The notes under the pieces are model-generated. The model ran no database searches. It was not told the DNA's origin and was given only the letters and a program-made list of their open reading frames with translations. Made by a program: the position numbers and the translations under genes. Of a DNA stretch of 64,000 nt, positions 8,723 through 21,900 are shown piece after piece. Position 1 is the first letter of the stretch. Every line of letters starts with the position of its first letter. This stretch comes from Rhodopirellula sp. P2 (lineage in GTDB: Bacteria; Planctomycetota; Planctomycetia; Pirellulales; Pirellulaceae), in contig NZ_CP118225.1 in assembly GCF_028768465.1 (NCBI RefSeq), positions 1,841,001-1,905,000 of the forward strand, written 5' to 3'.

Positions 8723-11700
8723 CTACGATTCATCGGAGACCGGGCTGCGGGAAGGGATGAGCAGACCGGCGGCGATGAAGGCGAATTGGGTGACGAAGAA
8801 GATCGCCAGGTTGCGAAGCATGCCTTCGGTGAAGCCATAGCTGTGCAGGCCAATTCCCAGTTCATTGGTGCCGAACCAGCTCCAGGCGGTGATGATGTTG
8901 CCACCGATCGCCAAGATGGCGAACCCGCGTGCCTTCACCATCCCGTCCCAGCGAGCGTGGAGCATCAATGCGTTCCAGATCACGATCAACAACGCTCCGT
9001 TTTCTTTCGGGTCCCAGCCCCAGAAGCGACCCCAGGAGTCATCGGCCCAAAGTCCGCCAAGGACCGTGCCGATGAAGCTGAACAGGATGCCAAAGCAGGA
9101 GGCTCCGTAGACACAGCGATACAAATCGCGGCGGGCTCGATCGCTGGCATTGATCCAGCCGGAAATCAAATACCCAATTCCGAGCAAGCCAGCGACGAGG
9201 GTCGCGACGTATCCCAGTGAAACACTGATCACGTGCGTGCTGAGCCAGAACTGGGTGTCCAGCACCGCTTGCAGGACGCCCATCGTTTCCGCTTGACCGA
9301 CGTTCAGGGTCAGGTTGTAGGCGACTCGCAAGGTCATCATCCCCGCGACGGCGGCGAGCATGTTGCCGGTGCCGTAACGGAAGATGCGTTCGACCACCAA
9401 GCCGAACAGCACACCTGCCCAGCCGATGAAGATGGCGGAGGAATACAGGTTGATCACGGGAGCGCGTCCGGTGATGTACACCCGAGCCAGAATCACGATG
9501 GTGTGAATGACAAACGCGATCGCGATGGTGCCCCAAACCGCATTGCCCAGCCGAGGTGAATCCACGGCGAAGTAGATCAACCCCAGGATGATCGCCAGGA
9601 TATAAAGTCCGGTCGCAATCGCCGTTGGGTTGGCGGCACCCAGCCATTGTTCCAGCGACACCGCAAAGTGATCGTAGCCGGGCACCTTGTAAGCTTGCAC
9701 CGCGGTCAGGTGCGCGTCGACGGTTTTGTTGAAAGCCGCGGGGTCGCCGTCGCCATAGTCGCGAATCAATTCGCCAAAGGTACGAATGCCCGGTTGGCTG
9801 TCTTGGGGAGCGATTCCGTTCTTGGCCATGTTGAAGAACGCGGGCGCGAATGCGGTCCAGTCCGCTTGTTGTTCGCTGTCGGTGGCTTGTTCCATCGAAG
9901 GTGGGATGATCGCCGGAGCCGGCATTTGTGCCAGGCTGTTCATCTGCCGTTCAAGCTGACGGAGCGCGAACAATTGGCGAGTTTGTTCATTGGTACCCTC
10001 AGGGAAGAACTCGGCAGGAATGTCTTCGGGAACGGGCAATCGCATGGCGGCAGCGGCAACGGTGTACTGCCGCGTTCGCATATCCAGTTCAATCGCCTTT
10101 TTGTCTTTGAAGTCTTGGTCCAGCGATTCTTTTTCGCGAGCGTCCTTCACCATCTTTGTGAAGCGTTCCAGGTTTTCACCGATTTCATCGAGCGAATAGA
10201 GTTTGCTCTCGCGACGATCCAGGTCCAATTCCGCACGAATCTCTTCGGCGTCGATGCGGAACATGGGCAGGTAACGCAGCGCCGGTTCGTCGATGGCGAC
10301 TTCCATCAGCCACTGAACCGCAGACAGCTTTTTGGTTTCGACTCGATCTTTGATCTCGCTCGGAGCGGCATCCAGTGGGAGCGAGTCCTTGTTGGTCATC
10401 GCCTTCATCGTTTGCCGGGCATAAGCGTCCAGCGGCATCACGCGTCCGCCGTATTGAACGGGGATTCGTCCAAGTGCCGCCAAGTCAAATTCGCTGGCTC
10501 GGTCGACGGGCTTCAGTTTGTTCTTCAGCGAGACACTGGGGGCGAGGATCACGGTGACCAACGCCGCGACCACCGCGAGATACACGATGACGGGCAGGTT
10601 CTTCCGGGAAGCGGGGGTGGCGGAGACCTCAATGCCTTCTGCAAAGGTGGAATCACCAGCCGATTCTTCGCTGCCGAATTCGGCCAGGGCTCGTTCGTTT
10701 TCACGCCGGCGACGCGAGATGAATCGCGTGAGTGTTCCCCAGAAGTGGACCAGCATTCCCAGCCCAGTGATGCTGCAGGCGACATACGGGATCAGCCAAC
10801 CCGAGTTGCGGACGACTTGAATTCCGGTCAGCTCTTTTCCGCCAGGAAGAGGCGTGTAGTTCGATTGATAAAACGTTTCGCCCCGATAGCGAAGCGGGTT
10901 GTTCATCCAGACTCGTTCCTTGCGGTCTTCTCCGGTTTCGCTGTCGACGATGCGAATGAAGGACGAGTAATCGCGAGGTGTGTCGGTGTTGCTGTAGTTG
11001 ACTCGTCGAACGTCTTCGAGCTGAACCCAGTACGGTTTGACTTCGCGGTGCAAACGCAATCCGAATTCGTATTCCTTGTCACCCACGGTGATGGAATCGA
11101 ACATGTCTTTGGATGTTCCATCGGGGACCAACATTTCGCGATCGTTGATGGATTGACTGACCAGGAAGACGCCCAGCGATTCATCGGATTGGCGGTCGAG
11201 CAGTTCGACATACGCAGCGGGCAAGTTCATTGCCATGTCTGCGCCGCCCGATTTGGGGCGTTCAACGGCAGAGACTTCCAAACCGATTCCCTGAGTGGCA
11301 GGATCGTCGTCCTGACGGTCTTGGATTCCAGCGTTTTCGAGGTACCGGACCACTTTGATTTTGACGGGCAGCGAATCGTTTTCGATTGTCGACTTGTTCG
11401 ACGCGGCGTCGGCCAATCTTTGAGCGGGAACAGCGACGACGTTCTGGAATTCCTCTTCGGTTTGGATGAACTGCAGTTCGACTTCGTCCAAGTTGACAAA
11501 TGTGTTGGTCGATTGTCCTTCGACCAAGCTGAGGCGTTGCTCCATTTGGCGGTCACCGAAAGCAAACTGCCCAAACATCAACAACCCCACGCCGAGGTGC
11601 AGCAGCACGTTGCCGCCTTGTTTGCCAAACGCCAACTGGCAGCCGACCAACATGATCAGGCCAGCTCCGACGCCCTTGGCGAGTTGCCAGACGATCCGCA

Positions 11701-12376
11701 GTCCGGGATCGTCGATTCGGGTCCCTGTGAACAAGCTGTAGAACACGGTCACCGCCAGTGCCCCGGCCACGAAGTACGTTAACCACCGCAGGACGGGGAG
11801 TTTGACCGAGGAGGCCATCACGCCCGTCGCGACGGCACTGATCGATAGGATTGCCAGCACCACGGCCCACAGTCGCTCGTAAGACAGCCAGCTTGGCGGG
11901 GTGCCTTGCAGTCCATCGTCATTGTGCCCGGTGAAGACAATCACTCCGGCGACCAGGATGCCAGCAACCAACAGTGCGAGACCCGCTGCCAAGCGTCCGC
12001 CGCTGGCTTGCAATCGGAACCGAGTGATCTTGGCTGCAATCAGGTTGATCATCAGCAGCATTCCGATCATCGCTCCGCCAGGAAACGGCAGGATGCCCGG
12101 GATCGGCTGTGCGTGGCGATAGAAGGCTTGCGGGAAGAAGTCGTCCAAGTGCAACGGAGCGACCCACGAGAGGAAGTACCGTTGTTTGACCTCCTGCATG
12201 TTCATTTCGTCTTGAGCCAACGTGCCGACCAACACCAGCACAATTGACATCGCGAACAGAGCAACGGTGAACTTGAGCGATCCTGCCAGCGCGAGCAATC
12301 GTGATGGTGTGAGCCAACTCATCAAGGATGAGATTCGATCGTCAGTGGCGTGAGTATCGTTGGTGACGGTTGCCAT
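8723..12376 (-). CDS. Fused ResB-CcsA (CcsBA) system II cytochrome c heme lyase
   Basis: 1217 residues. System II exports heme and attaches it to apocytochrome c outside the membrane. Residues about 25-590 are ResB-like: paired N-terminal membrane helices (LKFTVALFAMSIVLVLVGTL), a large extracytoplasmic domain, then a helix near 560 (VACSITGLGMLVHFWGTL). A further helix near 620 leads into a soluble stretch (about 640-880). From about 900 on is a CcsA domain with some eight helices, the Trp-rich WWD heme motif (WGRFWGWDPKENG, about 1115-1127) and a late His in GLHSYGF (about 1178). Similar fusions are known in Bacteroidetes and epsilonproteobacteria; this one is at the long end. The lipoprotein gene upstream may share its transcript. 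Confidence 0.9.
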   Translation of the reverse strand: MATVTNDTHATDDRISSLMSWLTPSRLLALAGSLKFTVALFAMSIVLVLVGTLAQDEMNMQEVKQRYFLSWVAPLHLDDFFPQAFYRHAQPIPGILPFPGGAMIGMLLMINLIAAKITRFRLQASGGRLAAGLALLVAGILVAGVIVFTGHNDDGLQGTPPSWLSYERLWAVVLAILSISAVATGVMASSVKLPVLRWLTYFVAGALAVTVFYSLFTGTRIDDPGLRIVWQLAKGVGAGLIMLVGCQLAFGKQGGNVLLHLGVGLLMFGQFAFGDRQMEQRLSLVEGQSTNTFVNLDEVELQFIQTEEEFQNVVAVPAQRLADAASNKSTIENDSLPVKIKVVRYLENAGIQDRQDDDPATQGIGLEVSAVERPKSGGADMAMNLPAAYVELLDRQSDESLGVFLVSQSINDREMLVPDGTSKDMFDSITVGDKEYEFGLRLHREVKPYWVQLEDVRRVNYSNTDTPRDYSSFIRIVDSETGEDRKERVWMNNPLRYRGETFYQSNYTPLPGGKELTGIQVVRNSGWLIPYVACSITGLGMLVHFWGTLTRFISRRRRENERALAEFGSEESAGDSTFAEGIEVSATPASRKNLPVIVYLAVVAALVTVILAPSVSLKNKLKPVDRASEFDLAALGRIPVQYGGRVMPLDAYARQTMKAMTNKDSLPLDAAPSEIKDRVETKKLSAVQWLMEVAIDEPALRYLPMFRIDAEEIRAELDLDRRESKLYSLDEIGENLERFTKMVKDAREKESLDQDFKDKKAIELDMRTRQYTVAAAAMRLPVPEDIPAEFFPEGTNEQTRQLFALRQLERQMNSLAQMPAPAIIPPSMEQATDSEQQADWTAFAPAFFNMAKNGIAPQDSQPGIRTFGELIRDYGDGDPAAFNKTVDAHLTAVQAYKVPGYDHFAVSLEQWLGAANPTAIATGLYILAIILGLIYFAVDSPRLGNAVWGTIAIAFVIHTIVILARVYITGRAPVINLYSSAIFIGWAGVLFGLVVERIFRYGTGNMLAAVAGMMTLRVAYNLTLNVGQAETMGVLQAVLDTQFWLSTHVISVSLGYVATLVAGLLGIGYLISGWINASDRARRDLYRCVYGASCFGILFSFIGTVLGGLWADDSWGRFWGWDPKENGALLIVIWNALMLHARWDGMVKARGFAILAIGGNIITAWSWFGTNELGIGLHSYGFTEGMLRNLAIFFVTQFAFIAAGLLIPSRSPVSDES

Positions 12377-12443
12377 CAGAAGACTCTTGAAGGGTGGGTT
12401 CGCCGCGGATGCGGTGGATAGGGCAGGGCGGTTGTTTTGAAGC

Positions 12444-13727
12444 TCAGTACTTCAGGGACTTCAAAAAACTACGCATCGCTTCGTCTTGGTCTGCGATCAC
12501 ATCGGCGGGGCCGACCATTTTAATGAACAGACTGAAATCATTTTCGAGCGGCACGATCGTTGCATCAATCGAGGATGCTTGGTTGTCGTCGCTCTTGCTG
12601 TCGTCGCTTTTGGCTTTGGGATGCAGGATAAACCGCTGAGCGTCGCGTCCGGCAACGGTCAGTTTTTCGGCGGATTCGAGAGCTTGGTCGACATCGGCGT
12701 CGTCGGGTTGGCCGCCCTCGACCTGTCCCATCCAGCGAGCCACGTTGCCACGCAGATCCCCGCCGGCGGTGATGACAGTGATCTCGGCGGAGGTTTCTTC
12801 GGGGCCTGCATTGAACGCCGCCATCCGCATCATGCTCATTCGTCCGTCACGCCATCCTTCGGGTTTTTCGAAGTCGAGAGCCGGATCGGGCTGGGGGGAG
12901 TCATCGCTGGTGGATTCTTTGGGGAAGGCCTTTTCTTTCGTCGCTGGCATCGATTTGCCACTGGCCTTGGCTTGTTCAATGGCTTCCTGTGCATCGCGTG
13001 GCAAACCCGCGTGTGGGTCGGATGCGGGAGCGGCATCTGATGATCCGCTGGTCATGGGACCACCGGCCATGGATGCAAACGGTGCTCCGCCGGCCATCAT
13101 CGGTGGGCCGGAATCCGTGGGACGCCCCGTGACGTCGACCCAGATCGCGGGAACATCAGCAAATTCATCGGCGTCCGCGCCCGACCAAGTCATGGTCTCT
13201 GCCGAGGCCCACTCTTCCTTGCTTTCCGACAGCCCGACTTGTTTTCGCCAGCGGTTGACGTTCATGACGACCAGTGCGGACCAGTCATCCATGCGGGAAA
13301 GTTGGGAGACGCTGAGGTCGAGTTGTTGAACGGGGGTGTTGATGTCGAACGAAGCGAATCGCATCGCTTTGTCAGCGCCTTTTCGCCAGTCCGCTGGGAC
13401 TGAGTCCAGGTTCGGTTTGCCGTCTTCGAACTCAATGTTCTCAACGAATTCGCGGAAGGTGTCCTCGATCGAGTCGACGGCTGATTCACGCCCCATGATC
13501 TTGAAGAACCACGCTTGGTCCTTTTGCGGCAAAATCGCAGCGATCATGCGGGTGTCTTCGGCGGCCAGGACCGCGGGCATTGTGGTCGGCACCTGGTAAG
13601 TGATGATCGGTGCTTCTTGCGAGCATCCAGCCAGGACGCTCAACCAGCCAAGGCACATCAGGCTGGCAATGATCGAGACGCCTGAGGTCCGGCAGAAATC
13701 AGGCAGGCGACGAATGGGGAACGACAT
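12444..13727 (-). CDS. Predicted lipoprotein of unknown function
   Basis: 427 residues from ATG 13727. A basic N-terminus and hydrophobic run end in the lipobox LAGC (Cys35), so the mature protein is probably lipid-anchored. The body is acidic and soluble; residues about 200-290 form a Met/Gly/Ala/Ser/Pro-rich low-complexity linker. No enzymatic motif is recognised. It ends 67 bases before the start of the CcsBA gene on the same strand, so both may be one transcript, which would hint at a role in cytochrome c maturation, but nothing in the sequence proves it. The in-frame upstream extension to 13772 is ignored because the signal peptide starts at MSFPIRR. Confidence 0.75.
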   Translation of the reverse strand: MSFPIRRLPDFCRTSGVSIIASLMCLGWLSVLAGCSQEAPIITYQVPTTMPAVLAAEDTRMIAAILPQKDQAWFFKIMGRESAVDSIEDTFREFVENIEFEDGKPNLDSVPADWRKGADKAMRFASFDINTPVQQLDLSVSQLSRMDDWSALVVMNVNRWRKQVGLSESKEEWASAETMTWSGADADEFADVPAIWVDVTGRPTDSGPPMMAGGAPFASMAGGPMTSGSSDAAPASDPHAGLPRDAQEAIEQAKASGKSMPATKEKAFPKESTSDDSPQPDPALDFEKPEGWRDGRMSMMRMAAFNAGPEETSAEITVITAGGDLRGNVARWMGQVEGGQPDDADVDQALESAEKLTVAGRDAQRFILHPKAKSDDSKSDDNQASSIDATIVPLENDFSLFIKMVGPADVIADQDEAMRSFLKSLKY

Positions 13728-14033
13728 AGGTGGGGCGACGAAGAGTGTGGGGAGGCGGGGAGCAGCGGGCAAATCGCATTGGAATGGCTCGATCCTGGCA
13801 ATTTCACCAGAAACGTTGTCTGAAAACCGCCATCCATCATGGTGACTGATTTTCTCGCGAATCCAAGCTCAGATTAGCTGCTATGACTACTGAAACGCGA
13901 CCGCAGTCGGATTTGTTCTCATCGCGAAGTCAATGGATTGCGAGAGAGGGGTGTTTTCGGTGGTGGGGGGTGGCAAAGCGTCGCGGGCTCGGGGCTGCCA
14001 CGGTTTCGGGAGGGAAGTCGGAATCCGGGTGAA
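13728..14033. other. Gene-free lead-in to the tandem array
   Basis: No supported gene. It holds the 5' region of the lipoprotein gene (promoter expected on the minus strand) and then G-rich sequence leading into the repeat array. I see no clear promoter or terminator. Confidence 0.4.
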
Positions 14034-14932
14034 TTCGGCAAACCCCGCAGGGGTGACAGGAGCGGATTTGGGTTGTGCGACCTGTCGTCCCTTTCGGGAC
14101 TTGGGGAAATGGTTTGCTGCGTTGTCCATTGGCTGACGCCAACGGCTAAAACCTGCCGCCACTTCGTGGCTTTTTCGGCTGTCGTCGCTCTGGGGCTGGT
14201 GTGTGGAGGTGCAACCGCGGAGCGGTGACAGGATGTCGCCACTGGCGTCAGCCTGTGGAAACGAAATCACGGGCATTCGGCAAACCCCGCAGGGGTGACA
14301 GGAGCGGATTTGGGTTGTGCGACCTGTCGTCCCTTTCGGGACTTGGGGAAATGGTTTGCTGCGTTGTCCATTGGCTGGCGCCAATGGCTAGAACCTGCCG
14401 CCACTTCGTGGCTTTTTCGGCTGTCGTCGCTCTGGGGCTGGTGTGTGGAGGTGCAACCGCGGAGCGGTGACAGGATGTCGCCACAGGCGTCAGCCTGTGG
14501 AAGCGAAATCACGGGCATCCGGCAAACCCCGCAGGGGTGACAGGAGCGGATTTGGGTTGTGCGACCTGTCGTCCCTTTCGGGACTTGGGGAAATGGTTTG
14601 CTGCGTTGTCCATTGGCTGGCGCCAATGGCTAAAACCTGCCGCCACTTCGTGGCTTTTTCGGCTGTCGTCGCTCTGGGGCTGGTGTGTGGAGGTGCAACC
14701 GCGGAGCGGTGACAGGATGTCGCCACAGGCGTCAGCCTGTGGAAGCGAAATCACGGGCATCCGGCAAACCCCGCAGGGGTGACAGGAGCGGATTTGGGTT
14801 GTGCGACCTGTCGTCCCTTTCGGGACTTGGGGAAATGGTTTGCTGCGTTGTCCATTGGCTGACGCCAACGGCTAAAACCTGCCGCCACTTCGTGGCTTTT
14901 TCGGCTGTCGTTGTGCTCTGGGCTGGTGTGTG
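14034..14932. repeat. Tandem array of a 242-bp hairpin-chain unit, about 3.7 copies
   Basis: Unit starts are at 14034, 14276, 14518 and 14760 (period exactly 242), nearly identical; the last copy breaks off near 14910-14932, ten bases from the FdhF-like stop codon. Each unit carries six short hairpins, located in the second copy and its junction at: 14284-14296 (ACCCC-GCA-GGGGT), 14329-14342 (GTCCC-TTTC-GGGAC), 14368-14387 (8-bp stem, 4-base loop), 14400-14412 (GCCAC-TTC-GTGGC), 14456-14468 (ACCGC-GGA-GCGGT), 14481-14500 (CCACAGGC-GTCA-GCCTGTGG). 242 is not a multiple of 3, so no reading frame is kept from unit to unit; I treat it as non-coding. Confidence 0.92.
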
Positions 14933-14941
14933 GACGCGCGA

Positions 14942-17122
<2,181 letters not shown>

Positions 17123-17191
17123 CGAATTCGACTTTTTAGATTGAGGGAGGAGTGGAATTCGTCGGGAATGACGGCCTTCACAGTGATTTCC

Positions 17192-17216
17192 CGAAAGTCT
17201 TGACGACTTCCGCTAC
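17192..17216. repeat. Family A element, solitary arm
   Basis: One arm only (25 bases, GTC/GAC type: CGAAAGTC-TTGAC-GACTTCCG core), matching the right arms at 35865-35889 and 38039-38064. It lies between the stop of the sulfatase at 17251 and the start of the FdhF-like gene, both on the minus strand. The partner arm is missing or decayed. Confidence 0.7.
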
Positions 17217-17250
17217 TTCACTCGTCGTTCCCGCGATGGCGAATCGAAGA

Positions 17251-18588
17251 TCATGCTGAGTCCGGTGAATACCATTCGTCCAGCAAGGACTGCAGGGCTT
17301 CAACCGTCTCGGGCTTTTGATCCGCCAAGTTTTGGTTCTCGTGCGGATCCTTCACCACATTGTAGAGTTCGGGCGATTCACCCGTCATGCGACTGGATGG
17401 ATCGATCAACTTGTAATCGCCTTGGATGACCCAGCGATATTGCAAACTCGCTGCCGGATCGTCCATGGACTGGATGTCGTGTTCGAAGATCTCTCCATAG
17501 ATTGCGTCGCGCAGTTCCAGCTCATCGGGATCAAGAACATTGATTCCGGGCAAGTTTTGCGGAACCTCGAAACCAAGCAGGTGCTGAACCGTTGGGACCA
17601 CATCGATGGTGGATGCCAGGTGCGTGGTGTCCATTCGGGGCTCGATCACGCCGGGCAAGCGGTACATGATCGGGGTGCGGGTTCCGCCTTCGTTGGGGCT
17701 GCGTTTGCTGCGTGGGGCATATCGACTGGCGGCGGTTTCGTTGATCCAGCCGTTGTCGGTGACGTAGACGACGAGCGTGTTTTCGGCGAGCGAATGTTTG
17801 TCGAGCAGACCCAGCAGTTCGCCGCAGGTTTCGTCAAACCATTCGCACATCGCCCAGTACTTGGCCATCGGCAGCGAGTCGGTTTGGTCTCGGTATTTGG
17901 CCAGCAAACGCTCTGGTGGATTGTGCGGCGTGTGTGGCAGGAAAGGTGCGTACCAGAGATAGAACGGTTGTTTCTTGTCTTGCGTGTCAGTCAGGAAGTC
18001 ATCGATGACTTGCATTCCTTCTCGCCCAACTTTCAGTCCCTCGTCGCCATGGCGACCGTTGCGGGTGAAGTCACCATGGGTCATCGCGTCGGTGAATCCT
18101 GCTCGAGATGGTTTGCCTTCCCACCACTTGCCCGTTTGCAGACTGCGATAGCCATGGGGGGCAAGTCGTTCAGGGTGGCAGTCCAGTTGGTCCACGTGCT
18201 GCAGGTAATCCATCCGGTTTTTGACGTAAGCCGGATCGTTGTGCGCTGGTCGACGCTGGCCGTCTTCCATGCCAGCCCATGGTGGATCGTTTCCAACAAT
18301 TCCATGTTGGTGCGGGTAGAGACCGCTGATGATGGTGGCGAGCGAAGGACGGCACAGGCTGACCGGTGAATACCCGCGGGTGAATGTCAGGCTTTCCTTG
18401 GCCAGACGGTCCAGGTTGGGTGTCTCGATCTGGGGGTGTCCCATGAACGAGTAGTCGGTCCAAGCCTGGTCGTCACTGAGGATGACAACGACGTTCAGGG
18501 GGGCATCTTCTGCGGAGGTGGAATCCTGGAACAGGAGAGCAAAGCAAATTGCTGGCAACGCCAGCAGCCAACGGTGGGAAGCGTTCAT
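17251..18588 (-). CDS. Secreted sulfatase (type I family) with atypical active-site motif
   Basis: 445 residues from ATG 18588: signal peptide (WLLALPAICFALLF, cleavage likely after TSA), then an alkaline-phosphatase-like sulfatase fold. Metal ligands appear in VILSDDQ (Asp39, Asp40) and later VVYVTDNGW. The cysteine that becomes formylglycine is Cys79 in SLCRPSLATIISG; the canonical C-x-P-S-R arginine is Leu83 here. GKWW replaces the usual GKWH. Sulfatases release sulfate from algal polysaccharides in marine planctomycetes; the substrate is unknown. It follows a second sulfatase on the same strand 28 bases away, probably one operon. The upstream in-frame extension to 18672 would overlap that gene and is rejected. 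Confidence 0.85.
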   Translation of the reverse strand: MNASHRWLLALPAICFALLFQDSTSAEDAPLNVVVILSDDQAWTDYSFMGHPQIETPNLDRLAKESLTFTRGYSPVSLCRPSLATIISGLYPHQHGIVGNDPPWAGMEDGQRRPAHNDPAYVKNRMDYLQHVDQLDCHPERLAPHGYRSLQTGKWWEGKPSRAGFTDAMTHGDFTRNGRHGDEGLKVGREGMQVIDDFLTDTQDKKQPFYLWYAPFLPHTPHNPPERLLAKYRDQTDSLPMAKYWAMCEWFDETCGELLGLLDKHSLAENTLVVYVTDNGWINETAASRYAPRSKRSPNEGGTRTPIMYRLPGVIEPRMDTTHLASTIDVVPTVQHLLGFEVPQNLPGINVLDPDELELRDAIYGEIFEHDIQSMDDPAASLQYRWVIQGDYKLIDPSSRMTGESPELYNVVKDPHENQNLADQKPETVEALQSLLDEWYSPDSA

Positions 18589-18616
18589 GTTTGGTGGGGC
18601 TGGATGGAGGTGGGAG

Positions 18617-20179
18617 TCACTGACCCGAAAAGTATTGCTTCGGAAAAGTGGCCTGGGGAGATTGGTTCGCATCGCGAAGCGGGAACCGTGGACCGTGGTC
18701 TTCCAGCAAAGGCATCTCCATGCCAGTGCTGTTTTTCAACCGTTTCCAAAGTTGCTGGTTCAACGATTCGACGTGTTCAGCATACCTCGGATCATGGATT
18801 AAGTTTTGCATTTCTGCTGGGTCAGACTCGAGGTCGTAGAGTTCGTCTCGGTCCCACAATCCGTGGCAGCGGATGTACTTGAAACGGCCTCCGATGACCG
18901 CATGCAACGTCGGTGTGTGCGGGTAGTTTCGTTCCCAGTAGTACTCGTAAAGCAGCGTGCGATCGTTCAGGGACGAGGCGTCGCCGGAACAGAGGGCTTG
19001 CCAGACGCTGCGTCCGTTGATGTTCTCTAGCTTGGGGGCCTGAGCAGCCTCCAGGAGTGTGGGGGCGATGTCGATGTTGCCAACCAAACCGTCAAATGGG
19101 ACGCCCGCGGGGACTTTGCCTGGGGCGACAACCAGCAACGGAACCTTGGCGCTGGCTTCATACGCGGTGCGTTTGTCGATCAGCCCGTGGTCTCCAAATT
19201 GGAATCCGTTGTCGCCCATGTAGACGACGATGGTGTTCTGATCGAGCTGTTGTTGTTTGAGGAATTCTCGAAGTCGGCCAACCGAGTCGTCCACCGCCAA
19301 CAGCGATTCGCAATAGCGACGGTAGTAAACCTCGGGGCTGAATCCGGGCAAGTTGTATCCGAAGTCAACGCCATGGCGGCTGTTGCGTTGGTTGCGAACC
19401 CACATGGGTTTGTTGCCCGCCGCCATCGCTTCGATGGTCGGGATCTCGATCGGCAACGCTTCGTTGTCATAGCGACCGCGATGCCGGTCGGCAGGAACAA
19501 AGTCCGCATGCACGGCTTTGTGGCTGACGTACAAAAAGAACGGTTTGTCAGGGTCGCGGTCTGTGAGCCAGTCCAGCGAGTAGTCCGTCAATTCGTCGGT
19601 GATGTAACCGCGTTGAGGAACGCGTTTGCCGTTGACGTTGAAGCCGTCGTAAGTGGTTTGCGGGACTTCGCGAGTGGTCCCGTGACCGTCGGGCCAGTAA
19701 GTGCCTTGCCCTCGGAAAGAGACCCAGTGATCAAAACCTCGTTGCGGGTCATCGATGTCGCCGCCCATGTGCCACTTGCCGATGAACGCGGTTTGGTAAC
19801 CGGCAGCCTGCAGTGTCTGAGGGAAGAAAACCAGGTTCGGGTCGACCGCGTGGTAGTTGTCGACCACGCGATGATTGTGCGCGTACTGGCCCGTCAAGAT
19901 CGATGCGCGACTGGGGGAGCACAGCGAGGTGGTCACGTACGCTCGACGAAGCATGGCTCCATCGTGAGCCATGGCATCGAGATGGGGTGTTTCCAAGAAC
20001 GGGTGCCCCGCGGCGCCCAGGCAATCAAAGCGATGGTCATCGCACAGGATGAACAAAATGTTGGGCTGGGGATCAGCGGTCGCCGTCGGGGGCGTGCAGA
20101 GGCACACGGTCACCAGCAGCGACAAAAACCCAATCACAAAGCGAGTTCGTGATTGGGTGGTGGAGGCATCCATTGTCAT
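18617..20179 (-). CDS. Secreted sulfatase, canonical CSPSR motif
   Basis: 520 residues with a signal peptide (FVIGFLSLLVTVCLC, cleavage likely after TATA). The formylglycine site is SLCSPSRASILTG (Cys87, Arg91). Other family marks: ILCDDHRFD metal ligands near the start, FIGKWHMG, and the second metal pair in VVYMGDNGFQFGDHG. The layout resembles arylsulfatases/choline-sulfatase relatives such as iduronate or heparan sulfatases; the precise polysaccharide is unknown. It starts 5 bases after the RNase E/G stop and is followed by the atypical sulfatase, so all three may be cotranscribed. Confidence 0.92.
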   Translation of the reverse strand: MTMDASTTQSRTRFVIGFLSLLVTVCLCTPPTATADPQPNILFILCDDHRFDCLGAAGHPFLETPHLDAMAHDGAMLRRAYVTTSLCSPSRASILTGQYAHNHRVVDNYHAVDPNLVFFPQTLQAAGYQTAFIGKWHMGGDIDDPQRGFDHWVSFRGQGTYWPDGHGTTREVPQTTYDGFNVNGKRVPQRGYITDELTDYSLDWLTDRDPDKPFFLYVSHKAVHADFVPADRHRGRYDNEALPIEIPTIEAMAAGNKPMWVRNQRNSRHGVDFGYNLPGFSPEVYYRRYCESLLAVDDSVGRLREFLKQQQLDQNTIVVYMGDNGFQFGDHGLIDKRTAYEASAKVPLLVVAPGKVPAGVPFDGLVGNIDIAPTLLEAAQAPKLENINGRSVWQALCSGDASSLNDRTLLYEYYWERNYPHTPTLHAVIGGRFKYIRCHGLWDRDELYDLESDPAEMQNLIHDPRYAEHVESLNQQLWKRLKNSTGMEMPLLEDHGPRFPLRDANQSPQATFPKQYFSGQ

Positions 20180-20184
20180 TGGGA

Positions 20185-21789
<1,605 letters not shown>

Positions 21790-21900
21790 CTAAGTCACCT
21801 CTTCTTCTGTGTTAAGCCGGCTTGATGTGATTGCCAACAAGGACGGTCACATGGACGCCGACGTTACGAAAGTATGTGGGTGCTCCTGAGTCAGGAGCGT

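Noticed and set aside
14034..14932. CRISPR array
   Set aside because: The units are 242 bp and nearly identical throughout, with no short repeat-variable spacer alternation and no cas genes.
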